Positions 11,217 through 22,071 of a stretch of DNA of 64,000 nt are shown here, one piece after another; positions within the stretch are counted from its first letter, which is position 1; each line of letters starts with the position of its first letter. Origin of the DNA: Artemia franciscana (taxonomy: Eukaryota; Arthropoda; Branchiopoda; Anostraca; Artemiidae); assembly GCF_032884065.1 (NCBI RefSeq), contig NC_088875.1, positions 43,695,291-43,759,290 of the forward strand. Reading direction: 5' to 3'. The position numbers and the translations under genes were made by a program. The notes under the pieces were generated by a model. It was given only the letters and a program-made list of their open reading frames with translations. It was not told where the DNA came from and searched no databases.

Positions 11217-12650
11217 GCTTCTGATCCTTTAATCTCCTCTCTCCTATTCTGTCCCATAAAATTCACAATCGATAGTCGATTTTACGATATAAACAGTTCG
11301 TGGTAACAAACTATAAGTAAGGAGCGAACTGCAAGGAAAGCGTGGGAAACAGAGCACTGACAGCAATAGTATTAAATTGAATCAAAATAATTTAAATTTG
11401 GCACATACACTCCTCAAGCTCCTTTACCAGAAGCCCTTGGAGTTCACCTCCGCAAAGGACGGAGCAGAAACCTCCAGTTCTAAGTAAATTGAAATGATGC
11501 CAGCACATGAGCCACATAGCTAGAGTTCTGGAAGATCAATCTACACCACTATTAAGCCACCTCTCATGATCTTAGGAGGGGGCTCGCAAAATGCGGACAT
11601 TCATAGAGATGATCCAGGAGCCATGGGTTGTCGGAAGAAAGATCATGAAGAAGGTCAGAGTACCAGAAAGAAATTCACCGCTTCTAGATTGTGCATTTGT
11701 CATTAAAAAAATTGGATACTTATTAAAAATTTATACATTCATCAACATTAATATTGCCCATAAAAAGTTACGAGAAACAGAAAATATGCTCAAATTTTGA
11801 ATAAGGAGTTGAACACCCTCAAAACATCATGTGATCTAAATGAAAATCACACCATCAGATTCAGCATATCCAAGAACCCTTCAAAGAGATTTCAGGCTTA
11901 TATGTACAAAAATGCAGAATTCTTCATTTGTTTTTGCCAGAAGCAAGATCAACGATCTTGCCCATTCTTTATACATAGTATTGGCTATTGGGAAGTATGC
12001 AGATTACTTTTCAAGGGGGGACTTTATGACAAGGAAGGTCACATAGATGGATCTTTCTATGGAGTAATTTTACGTGGGGAAAGGTATTTTCCATAGAGGG
12101 AGAGCTAGATTTCCCGGAATTATTAAAAAAACAACCAGAAACTAAATTAAAACGAAAACATTTTATTTCAACTGATAGTGAGGGGCAACATTAAAACCCA
12201 AGACGAAAAAAAATTATTTCCTATATGAGGGGGGTTGACCCCTCCTGAATACGTCGCTCTTCAAATTAGAGTTTTTATTTACAATCTTAGAAAAAGTTAA
12301 TTATTCTAATTAAACGGCCCTTGTATTTGAGGAGTCATTCTTAAATATTTGGAACAAAAAGTCAAAGTTTAGCGTAAAGAGTGAGGCATTTAAGAGGGGG
12401 CAACCCCACTCAAACGCGTAATAATTTCTATTGCTATTAAATTTTAATGTTGGTCTTTACTTTCAGTTGAAAAACTTGCTTTTTTAAACGATATCCTGTA
12501 CAAGACTTATGAGTAACATGTAAAAAATTCTCCTGCAAAATACTTTGTTTCCTGGGAATCCCAAATTAAAATGACTTACACCCCACCACTTGTAAAAGTG
12601 TGTATTACAAGTGCTAAAAGTTAATTCTAGCGTTAATCGATCCGAGATAC
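11217..12650 (+). repeat. Diverged repeat A relative, copy 1
   Basis: Shares with 16891-17660 the lead-in (CTCCTATT, CCCATAAAATTCACAA against CCCGTAAAACCCACAA), the hairpin end (CAGTTCGTGGTAACAAACT), the ATTGGCTATTGGGAAGTAT module, the foldback remnant (TGAGGGGCAACATTAAAACC) and the tail (AAAATGACTTACACC). It is much more diverged than the copies at 2-5 kb and so is older. It contains repeat C at 11404-11726. Confidence 0.7.
11404..11726 (+). repeat. Repeat C, truncated copy
   Basis: About 320 bp matching 16385-16715 (CACTCCTCAAGC, GGACGGAGCAG, CCACCTCTCATGATC, GAAAGAAATTCACCGCT, GTCATTAAAAAAATTGGATACTT). In the other copy this segment forms the 3' end of the ORF1-like element at 15369. Here the upstream coding part is absent, as in 5'-truncated retrocopies. 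Confidence 0.75.
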
Positions 12651-13035
12651 TGGTGTTCAGACACTGGACACTGGTGTTCGGTAATGATTTTTCCTACAAC
12701 ATGTCCCAAGTATTTTCATCTTCAGGTCCTGCATGTTGATGACTATAGGTCATCCAGTAATTTGGCACATTGTCTGGTTCGAGATGTGTCGTGTCTAGTT
12801 TATATTGAGGATTATTTGTAGACAATTGTTCTCAAAGAATTGAAGTCTCTTGTCTTGCTGCCGATTTAACTTCCCACATTAGCTTCCATACAGTATAACT
12901 GGGAGGATATTACTGTTGAAGACTTGAAGTTTTAGCCAGTTTTGAACTTCTGTGAGTGCCCTATCTGTTTAAGCCCGGTAAACGAGCCACTAGCCTGCCC
13001 GATATGAGTATGGAACTTTTTGACTATTGCCCATG
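12650..13035 (-). pseudogene. LINE reverse transcriptase C-terminal remnant
   Basis: Read on the minus strand, one frame gives a decayed RT-3' region: LQVFNSNILPVILYGS, then RLQFFENNCLQIILNIN, then HISNQTMCQITG and PIVINMQDLKMKILG. This is the pattern of the thumb and C-terminal part of RTE/Jockey-type non-LTR retrotransposons (usual form: NS..LP.LLYGSE.W, FE..CLR.IL, R..WLGH). Several stops break the frame and no upstream catalytic palm region remains. It abuts the end of the older repeat A relative, as does the LINE end at 17692. Confidence 0.7.
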
Positions 13036-14560
13036 TGATACTCTATAGTGACAAGTGCTGTAAAATATGAAATTTTATAAAATTCTGAAAAAACTTTCCA
13101 AAGCCTCTGGAAGAAAAACTTTTCAAAAGTTGCGTGTCTCTTTTAAAATACATTATCCCAAGCCTTTCAGCTAAGAAATCTACGCATGCAGTAGCTATAC
13201 CAATGAAGCTTAATTGGAATTCAATTTAAACATTATTGAATTCAATTAGATTTATTCATGACCTGTTGTAAACACAATAACAAACGAAGTATATGAGAAG
13301 AAGAAAAAAGAGGAAGGAAAAAGACGAAAAATGACCAATTAAACAAAATTTAATTTCATAAAATAAGCCCACAAGCGCAATAATTAACCAAATAATTACA
13401 TAGTACACATAACAAGCACAATAATTAGAAAATAAAAAAGTGATATATTTACTGTTTTAAAAGGGATCAACATGGTTGTCTATTGATTCTGTTATTGTAA
13501 GCTTGAATGGATTTGCAGATGTTAGCATTATAGTGGAGCGGCTAATCATGATAATCGTGCATTTTTTTCAAGAAAGCGTGAAAGTTGGTGGACATATTCT
13601 TTTGACTGCCCTGAACAATCCTGGATCTGAAGGCAAGAAATTTGATCACCAGAATGTCGTCTACCGTCATGAATTGTCAAAGGGGTTTTAATAGTCTAAA
13701 AAGCCACAAAATGAGTAAACATGCTGCTGAGCCCATTGGTCCTCTCATATTTATCCTCAGATCATAAAGACGTCGTATAAACGTCAAAAAACGTTGCAAA
13801 AATTCAAAGAACGATTTGCTGATATGTAAGAGTAGGTAAAATAGAGCCACGCATGAGGCCTCAGGAATGCAGGAAATTCTTATGAAAAGAGACAACAAAT
13901 TAGGTCCCAAGAATGTCGTCAAAAATTTATATAACTTTGCTTATCTTAAAAAACGGGTTTAGATAGCACGCTAAAGTATTGAAAGGGTAAAAATGAGTCT
14001 CTGATAGCACTGGCAAAAATGAGGTATAGATCGAAATGGCCATTTTGGTATCGTATTAGACACCGTAAGTCAGAATCGAGGACCTCTGTTTTCTTAAAAA
14101 TTGCATCGTTATTAGGGAGTCACATTAGGTTGTTTGACGTTCTGAAGTTGTGATATGCGTAAAAAAAGCCGGATCTCGACTGTACAAACTGATTCCAAGA
14201 ATCAAATTCCATTTCAGAACGTTGTGGGTATGCCAAAAACGTCAAGTAACGAATACTTTTGGCAGTGTGCGAGAAAGAAATAGTGTTAGTGAGTCAATAT
14301 TTAAGTTACAATAAGATATAAGGGATATTACAAAATGATATCTTAGGTACTTTTTGAGGTTCATCGTATTAGCAAAAATAGGCACTTCAAATCACTTGAA
14401 AACAAAACATCCCTTTGACTGAAACTTGGCAGGAGACATTAACTTTTGAATAATTATGAAAAAGTAATAAATTTTGTTCACAGGAGCGTATTTTCCGCTA
14501 CATTTACATCTGGCGGTGGATGACAGATTTTCTATTAAACATTAGTACTTTTGAACACAA
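13036..14560. other. No recognisable feature
   Basis: Mixed AT-rich DNA with short unconserved open frames (for example 13476-13691 plus, 13677-13922 minus) that show no protein character I recognise. AGAATGTCGTC occurs twice (~13650, ~13910), too short to mean much. Confidence 0.45.
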
Positions 14561-14581
14561 CCTTTTTACAATTGCACTTGG

Positions 14582-15166
14582 TCAGCTCCTACCTGGTAGA
14601 AGACGCCTCGGGTAAATCACTCCAATATGAAATCCCTTTTCTGCCCTTGTCTCGTGTCCATAATTTTTATCCCCATTCTGAAAGATCAAGTTTAAGCAGG
14701 TCGCATCTAAGGGACTGATTCCAGATTTTGGCTTGGAAAACAGTGTGTCGAGAATTCTGATAACGTAAAAAATTGAACCGGCCAAACAACAGAATCCATG
14801 TCTATCGACTGAGCCATCAGGATCTTGAGCCCATTATAACTTTGCGTGTAGTACATTGTATGTATCCACCTCTTCATGCGTACAGGAGTTTAAATTCCAA
14901 TAGCCGATCATATGGTTAGAACACAACATAAGTTCTTTGCTCGTAGCAAATAGCTTTCGATCTTTGGGTTGGCCAATATTTTCCAACAAAATTTTAGAAA
15001 AGAAGCTAAACAGCTCTTGCTCATTCTCATAAAACCATAAGAAGTCTCTCCATTTCAACTTCGGTAGTATTTGGTATCCTTGTTGCGGCTCAGTTTTTCC
15101 GTGTCCAAGGTCACTGTTTAGAGAGAGGTTAAGGCCTGCAGGTCGTTTCTTGAGCTTATCACTCAT
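14582..15166 (-). pseudogene. Coding fragments with a HEEVDT motif, repeat-associated
   Basis: Two minus-strand open stretches: 14834-15166 (110 codons) and 14582-14785 (67 codons). The first ends with CTHEEVDTYNVLHAKL after FATSKELML. That resembles the (S/T)HEEADTR..LH signature found in a family of invertebrate ORFs tied to mobile elements. The family link is from memory and weak. The second stretch has nothing recognisable. The fragment is incomplete, and its element class is not determined. Confidence 0.35.
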
Positions 15167-15368
15167 GCGGCTGCCCTGTCAGATGGCGCATAATCTTGCG
15201 TGCACTCAATAAACAGTGAAAGGCAAATCAAAGGGGCTCGCTGGGGGTGCGTCTAAAGGGCTTTTCCGAGGCCATGCCCTGATCCAAATATGGAAATGCT
15301 TTGTTGCAAGTGAAGGTCCTGGATTGGCTGTCAGAAACCAAAGTTACGAAGGAAAATAATTTTTCTGT

Positions 15369-16475
15369 GTGATGGAGAATAAGGAATTTAAAGTTAAAAC
15401 TACGGATGAAGAATCCTTATCCAAGCAGGCCATGGCTGTGGACGAGGAGAAGTTGCTGAAAATTGACTTTGAATCCTTGTCAACAATAGTAGGCTCACAG
15501 AGCCTGGAGCCAGAAACGGCGTTTGGATCACAGAATTCTGAGACTGAGAAAAGCACGGACAACAAAAGTTATCGCTCTCAACCAGAACAGAGCAAGACTG
15601 AATTAGGGGCAAATCAAATTAACATTCGAAACGTTGGCTGATGGGAAAAGCCGATTGGGAGAGAGGAATGAACCCAGGGGGCTTGGAGCCGGTAGACTGA
15701 AGGAGACATCTTCCCACACCGGAACACCTCAAGGGAGAGAGCTTAGAGTGGAGTGCAGGCACAAATCCATGGCCGACAACCCATTTCAACCGAAAGAAAT
15801 GAAAAGAGATAGGGCCAACCTGTCTTGGAATCCCTGGAGGGTGCTCGTGTAAAACCGCGTTCCAAGCTAGAGAGGAGAAGGAAAGAGACTCCTGGGGCAC
15901 CGAGAGAAAAGAGGGGCTTTGTTGAAATAGCCAATTGACACCTTTAAGGGTGAGCAAGAGTGACTGGCAACCCCTCCAGGAAAATGATGTCGTTCTATTG
16001 ATTGAGGCCAAAATTATGGAAGGTAGTCTAGAATTAAGATCTGATGTTGTCTTCACAATATTGAAGGAGGGTATTTTAAAAATAAAGCACCAGGATGAGA
16101 GGACAGCATCTAAGATTGAGGAGGTTGTAAACGGGCTCGAGCAGGGCTATGTTGTCTTCACCCCAAGGAGACACACCGAGAAGAAATTTCTTTACTGAGG
16201 ATCCGAGTGTTTGATCACCAGAGAAGCTTGTGGGGCTGTTAATGGCCTGCAATTGTTTCTTCATTAAAGAGAAAATTGAAGTGACCATGATCAACGTCAA
16301 GGAAGGAAAGACCTACCTCCACGTGGCAATTGACGCAGACTTGGTCCCCGAAAGTAGAAAAGCGGAACTTCCGACTAACCATTGGAATGAAGGGATATAC
16401 ACTCCTCAAGCCCCTTTACCAGAAGCCATTGGAGTTCACCCCAGCAAAGGACGGAGCAGGAACCTCCAGTTCTAA
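15369..16475 (+). pseudogene. ORF1-like retroelement fragment, class uncertain
   Basis: A chain of plus-strand coding-like blocks, GC-richer than the surroundings. The first (15369-15641) is acidic and Ser/Glu-rich (NSETEKSTDNKSYRSQPEQS). A later one (15935-16198) has a compact alpha/beta look (NDVVLLIEAKIMEGSLELRS, VVFTILKEGILKIKHQ). The last (16230-16475) contains VTMINVKEGKTYLHVAIDAD. No zinc knuckle, protease, RT or integrase is visible. The block ends inside repeat C, whose truncated copy lies at 11404. Together this fits the first open frame and 3' end of a retroelement or a mobilised non-autonomous derivative. It is broken, apparently in a few places. Confidence 0.45.
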
Positions 16476-16715
16476 GTAATTTGAAATGATGCCAGCACAC
16501 AAGCCACATAGCTAGAGTGCTGGAAGATCAATCTACACCACTATTAAGCCACCTCTCATGATCATAGGAGGGAGCTTACAAAATGCAGAAATTCATAGGG
16601 ATGGTCCAGGAGCCATGGGTCATCGGAAGAAAGAGCATGAACTAGGGCAGAGGACCAGAAAGAAATTCACCGCTCCTATATTGTGCATTTGTCATTAAAA
16701 AAAAATTGGATACTT
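16385..16715 (+). repeat. Repeat C, copy joined to the ORF1-like block
   Basis: Matches 11404-11726 along its length and ends in the same GTCATTAAAAAAAATTGG stretch. It overlaps the last ~90 bases of the coding block and then continues as non-coding 3' sequence. Confidence 0.75.
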
Positions 16716-16785
16716 GGAAGTTGTCCAAATATTGTTCTAGGGATGCAGTAGCTGTTATGATGACAAATCTGAATACCTAAGAACA

Positions 16786-16890
16786 TGTGGTGTTTTATTC
16801 AGTTTACACATCCCATGATCAGTAACCACCACCAAAGAAAGTAACGGAACTGGTGGCATATTGTAAAGCTGAGAAGATCCTCCTAATTTT
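16786..16890 (+). repeat. Short repeat I, copy 1
   Basis: CAGTTTACACATCCCATGATCAGTAACC through AACGGAACTG and GAGAAGATC matches 17813-17918 with scattered differences. It is non-coding. Confidence 0.7.
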
Positions 16891-17660
16891 GATCCTGTAT
16901 ATAATCTTGTAATTTCCTATCTCCTATTTCATCCCGTAAAACCCACAAACGATAGTTGGATCAAATCTTTCGTGGTAACGAGCTTTAAGTAAGGAGCGAA
17001 AAACAGAGCGTTGATAACAAAATCAAGGATTTTGCCCAGTGTTTACACATAGTATTGGCTATTGGGAAGTATAGTGATGCTTTTCAAGGAGGGATTTTTA
17101 TGGTGATGGGAATTACATGGAAGGAGAAGGGAAGGCATTTCCCATTGAGGGGAGCTGGATTTTCTGGAATGATTATAAAAACAAACTGAATGAAAATGAA
17201 AACATTAAAACCTAAAACGAAAATAAAAAAATTACCAGTTTGAGAGGATTGACCCATTTTTAATGCCCCGCTCTTCACGTTGAAGTTTTTATTTACAACT
17301 TTTAAGAAAAGCTTATTAATCTAAATAAACGGCTCTGGTACTTTAGGGGATCATTCTTAAACAATTGGAACCAAAAGTCAACCTTTAGCGTAAAGATCGA
17401 AGCATTTAAGAGGGGCCAACCTCAATCATATGCACAATAATTTCTATTTCTTTTAAGTTTTGATGTTGCTCTTTACATTCAGTTGGAAAAACTTTTTTTA
17501 ATGAAATTCTGTACGAGACTTATGGGTAACATGTACGAAAATTCTTCTGCGAAATACCTAGTTTCCTTGGCATTTCAACTTAAAATGACTTACACCACGC
17601 CACTTGTATAAGTTCGTATTACAAGCAATAAAAGTTGATTTTAGTGTTAATTGATCGAAG
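16891..17660 (+). repeat. Diverged repeat A relative, copy 2
   Basis: Counterpart of 11217-12650 without the repeat C insertion and with a deletion after the hairpin end (TTTCGTGGTAACGAGCTTTAAGTAAGGAGCG at ~16970). The foldback remnant and the AAAATGACTTACACC tail are both present. Confidence 0.7.
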
Positions 17661-17691
17661 ACATAAAAACTGATGAATTTCTTTATAGTGA

Positions 17692-17786
17692 CACCTTACC
17701 TTAGACCTTAGATCCTCTTCTGCCTCTGGTGGCACCTAGGGCATTGAAGAAGAGACGCCAGTCGTCCCAAAAATGGGCTGCTGCCA
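17692..17786 (-). pseudogene. LINE 3' end remnant (RTE-like)
   Basis: On the minus strand it reads MAAAHFWDDWRLFFNALG then ATRGRRGSK, and ends in ...CTAAGGTCTAAGGTAAGGT. It matches the C-terminus and AAGGTAAGGT tail of the LINE at 40706-42074 (TAAAQLRDVWRGFVDAL). Only the last ~95 bases survive. Confidence 0.65.
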
Positions 17787-17812
17787 TAACAGGCATAAAT
17801 ACCTAATGATTG

Positions 17813-17918
17813 CGTGGTTTTTAGCTCAGTTTACATGTCACATGATGAGTAACCGCCACCAAAGAAAGTAACGGAACTGTTAGCATACTGTAAAGGTGAG
17901 AAGATCTCCCTAATTATT
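17813..17918 (+). repeat. Short repeat I, copy 2
   Basis: Partner of 16786-16890 in the same orientation. Confidence 0.7.
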
Positions 17919-17938
17919 TCATATGATGAAAATGCGAA

Positions 17939-18342
17939 TTACTCATTACTGAGAGGCACCAATACAAATAGAAGAGGACTCGAGCTTCTGGATAACCTCG
18001 TAAGGGAAGGCCTTGCGAAATGGAATCAAGGCTTGAGCCCTAATTTCATAACAAGAAGAAGGAGAGAGGTTTCGAATGTTACACTAATCCCTTCAAAAAA
18101 CGAGAGACTAGTAAAGGATTGGCATGTCAGTGATCTTCCGTTACTCATTACTGAGAGGCACCAATACAAATAGAAGAGGACTCGAGCTTCTGGATAACCT
18201 CGTAAGAGAAGGCCTTGCGAAATGGAATCAAGGCTTGAGCCCTAATTTCATAACAAGAAGAAGGAGAGAGGTTTCGAATCTTACACTAATCTCTTCAAAA
18301 AACGAGAGACTAGTAAAGGATTGGCATGTGAGTGATCTTCCG
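17939..18342 (+). repeat. 202-bp direct tandem duplication inside the LINE fragment
   Basis: TTACTCATTACTGAGAGGCA starts at 17939 and at 18141. The two 202-bp units differ at only a few bases (for example GTTACACTAATCCC against CTTACACTAATCTC), so this is a fairly recent event. Confidence 0.9.
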
Positions 18343-18860
18343 TCATTCTCTGACTACCGAATTATAAGATTCAAAATATATATATATCTCAACGACAAAG
18401 GGATCTCCCTAGCGATATAAGGACAACAAAATGGAACACCTATAAGTAAGTTGTAGCTATCAAACTTACTAATCTGCCTCCCAACCCTAGAATAAATGAG
18501 GCTGGCAGAATAAAGAGGCAGAAAGACTCACAAAAAGCATGAAAAGTGCGTTCAAACAAGCAACTCCTCCAACACTTGTTGAAGAGGGGGACCAAGCCAA
18601 TAACTGGTGGACTTCGGACTGAAGTCAAAAAAAAAAATTGACCCAAAGGTTGCCGAGAACTTTTATGCGAACGAATAATCTTGAAGACTGGGTCGCTTAC
18701 TCAGAAGGTTTAAAACTCCTGTAACAGGAGATAAGGAGAGTAAAGAGAACCTCATGTAGTACTTTCTGTGAAAGTATAGAGTCTGATGAAGCTATTAATA
18801 TGCTACTAAAGACTTTAAAGAAAGATCACCGGGTATACTTACTGTGAAGAGAGTAGAATA
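17939..18860 (+). pseudogene. LINE endonuclease-domain fragment with internal duplication
   Basis: The C-terminal end of a non-LTR retrotransposon endonuclease (EEP fold): GTNTNRRGLELLDNLV, WNQGLSPNFITRRRREV, NLTLISSKNERLVKDWHVSD, then SFSDYRIIRF. The last is the usual S-D-H/Y-x-x-I-x-F block, with Tyr in place of the catalytic His. The linker to the RT domain follows in decayed form (QEIRRVKRTSCSTFCESIES, DEAINMLLKTLKKDH) to about 18860. The R1/Jockey group has this layout. A 202-bp segment is present twice in direct tandem (17939-18140, 18141-18342). The period is not a multiple of three, so the duplication itself breaks the frame. No RT palm motif remains. Confidence 0.75.
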
Positions 18861-19629
18861 AAAAGTAGAAATAAATTTCAGTTACCCAGAAAAATCAAAA
18901 TGTTTAATTTTAAAACAGTTATGACAAAACGACGCGAATATACCACCTGTATGAAACAAGGCGTGTTCCAAGCTAAAAACAAAAATAAAATCTAAAATAA
19001 TCAATAAAACCAAAAATTAAATTTAAATTTAAAATAGAAAAATTAAAAACAAATCAGCATCTACATATGTAATTTATACTATTGCGATTGAGCACCATAA
19101 AGGTCTTTGTATGCACAATTGCGAGTTATTTAAATGAGAATGCTGAAACAACCAGTTTTATTCTTATTCTTTGTTTTGTCATGGTAGGCCTTGTTTTGTC
19201 TTTGTTTTGTCATGATATGTTCAGCTTTAAATCTTTCTTGTATTGTTATAAAATACATCAAAAACACCCCATGCTTTCTTTTTTAGCCACAAATTTTTCG
19301 ATTAGTAGATTTTCTTTTTATATTTAAGATTACTTGAGACACAAGTATCTATCAATTTTTCTTTCCTTTATTACAAAAGAATCTAAAGAACTTAATTTGG
19401 GTTAATATGCAGTCATGTATGTTAAAACAGCAGCTGTAATACATTAGACTCTTTAAATTTCTTCTATGCATATGAAGAAGCTTGCTTTCACTGATTTCTA
19501 CAAAATTTTGTTCTTTGGGAGAATGGGGCTTTTTGTATTGATTATTGGGTCAGCATTTTAGAAGCAACTGTTCATAATGACTGTCAGAAAAAATAGAATA
19601 GTTTGAACAAGTAAAAATTTTACAAGCTA
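18861..19629. other. No recognisable feature
   Basis: AT-rich with short frames only (for example 19082-19327, hydrophobic by composition, with no family resemblance). Confidence 0.45.
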
Positions 19630-19855
19630 TAATTTCACTTTTTGTCCCAATTCTTTAAGGATGAGTACTCAAACACAAGATCTGGTGAATTGAAATGAGA
19701 ATGAATTTTTAAAGAACAATATAACTTTTGCATAAGGAGCAGGGTGTTGAGTTGAGGGCATCCTCCTAGTATACAGAATAATTTCTGTTCCTTAGGTTCT
19801 AATGTTATTCCTCACTTTCATTTCTAAAACTTGCTTTTTGTGTGTTTTTTTTTTT
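19630..19855 (-). repeat. Decayed foldback/repeat A remnant
   Basis: TTTGTCCCAATTCTTTAAGG, then GTTCTAATGTTATTCCTCACTTTCATT, echoes the right arm of the foldback unit (GTTTTAATGTCGCTCCTTAC). It is heavily diverged. Confidence 0.55.
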
Positions 19856-21839
19856 TAATTAATGCCTATATTAAAAAAATAGGCCTTAGCAGGTTTTGCT
19901 TTAAAAGTTTTCGTTTTGATTTTGTCTCACTTCTTTTTTATATTATTTAATTGGAAAGAAAAACAAATTACAGAAAATAACAAAAAATATGTAAATGCCA
20001 GAGGTATTTTTTATCCGTTACTTTCCACACATCCATTTCAATCTTTATCTCTTATCTTGCCTGGGCTATAGAATACTTGTCATGAAATAAAAAAAAAAAT
20101 CGACGATAAACAAACAAAAGAAAATGTAGGGCAACAAAAGAGCAACGAGAATTCACCACCATTGGTGAAAAGGTTTTCAATAGCCCAATTATTAGCTCAA
20201 TAGCCCAATTATTTTAAATTACAAATATTTAGATGATCTTTTCGGCCATCCTTGGTATCAAATGAATGAAAATTTAAACTTTAGTCCGAAAATAAAGAAA
20301 TAAAAAGACAAATCTCAGAAACCCAAAACACTTTTTTTGGCTTTTGCCTTTTTTCTGCGACTCAGCATGGTACAATCCTTGGGACTGGTATCTGGTACGC
20401 TTGTATACATATTATTCTCAAATAGCTTGTCTTCTAAACACAGGTTTTGTTGTGCATCATTCTCATTTGTCCTTCGTTTTCATCCTCGTTGTCGTATGGC
20501 TTCTAACAATTGATTAGGTTGCGCTCCATTTTGCGATTTTTTGGCAAATATTTGCAAAGTATTCTTGGGTTGAAATTCAATAAGAATTATCTTAACCTCA
20601 GACATCTTTTCCATGGCTTCTGTTCAGACACTTTCTCCAAGCTGTTCAGGCTGGTCTTGTCACATTGGACGATCCAGGTTGTTGAACAAAATTTTATCAT
20701 TTGTATTTTGTATATGAAATTAAATTGTATATTGATTGTCCTGGAATTTCTTATAATTGCATTCTGGATCACTTGATGTCCAGGCTATTGTTCTTCGAGC
20801 GATACACCATTTTTATTAACGACTGTGAATTTGTAATTTTTGGGGCGTCCCCTAAGCACATTTCAAATTTACATTCAACAAAGCGATTCAAAACTGATTA
20901 CGAAGATGACCATTTTTATTTTTATTTCTTTTTGTATATTATTATTTGTATAATGTTATTATTTATTATTGTTGTTATTTGGTTATTTTGTTAATTGACG
21001 CTCTATAAGTTTACTTCAGAACAATTGATAAAAAAATCGTTTGCACTCTCTTCTAAGTTATCCTGATCTATAAAAATTAGCCATTGTTATAACCCCAAAA
21101 TCCTGAAGAGAAAGACATAATCGGTTCAAATGAGCCCTGTCCCAATATTATTGGACCATGCGTTCGATAAGATCACCCAAGGGGGAAAAAGAATTTTCCC
21201 TAAGTCTTAACCTATCTAGGTAGTTTTTTCGGGCCAGAAAATATTAGTTTGCCGATTTTCAGAGGAAATTTATTGGGCCGTCTTTGAGAACATATTCCGG
21301 TTGATGCTTCGAAGAATCATCCTTTTTACGGGATTTATTTTCTTTAGAGAGTCATTATTATTCTCACTACTGCTTCTCTTCTAACTGCAGATCTCTTTTA
21401 CGATTCGATGTGATCCTCCCTGTCGCATAAATTCTAACCACAGATTTTTTTTGTCCCTTATTTTCATTTGGGATTCACTGTGATATTTGTTGTCGTATGT
21501 CTTCTAGCCACAGATCTCGCTGCTCTTCATTTTTGGGTATCATTAACTGAGACATTTTCCCATACTTTTTGACTTAGCTGTTCACCCAATGTACCTTAAT
21601 TGCTGCCTCACTCTGATAATAAATCACTGCAATTCTTGGAGGAGAAGATTTAAAACGAGCACGCCACGAAACAATTTCGATTGATGAACTAAAGATAATA
21701 CAGCCCCTTATGCGAGCAAACAAAAATATCCAATAGTAAAATAGTGCATAAATAACAATGTGTCATTTCACTTATTGCGGAAATTTTAATAATCACCAAC
21801 GGTCACTGTATTCCACTGTAACATGATGAACAAAAACTG
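19856..21839. other. Featureless AT-rich stretch
   Basis: No supportable gene. GTCGTATG(G/T)CTTCTA and CACAGATCTC phrases recur loosely between 20490 and 21520, perhaps a very old tandem repeat. Open frames at 20510-20994 are low-complexity and unconvincing. Confidence 0.4.
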
Positions 21840-22071
21840 GCACGCAACAAGTTCCATGAGCAAAACCAGTTTCACGAGGAGAAAGATCATGCAGAAGTTA
21901 CAAGAATAGGAAAATCAACATGTAACAAGTTTCACGAACAAAAATGAGCACGCAACAAGCTCAACGAACAAAATCAGCATACAACAAGTTCCATGAACAA
22001 AATTAGTTACAAGTTTCATGAAGAAAAAAGTTTCACGAAAACAATCAGCATGCAATAAGTTTAAATAAAAT
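21840..22071. repeat. Imperfect minisatellite, ~30-35 bp unit
   Basis: Phrases such as AACAAGTTTCACGAACAAAA and CAGCATGCAA recur seven or eight times with variable spacing. It leads directly into the larger array at 22072. Confidence 0.65.

Noticed and set aside
15619-16056. 145-codon minus-strand frame
   Set aside because: Shadow of the plus-strand ORF1-like blocks, which have the better amino-acid pattern.
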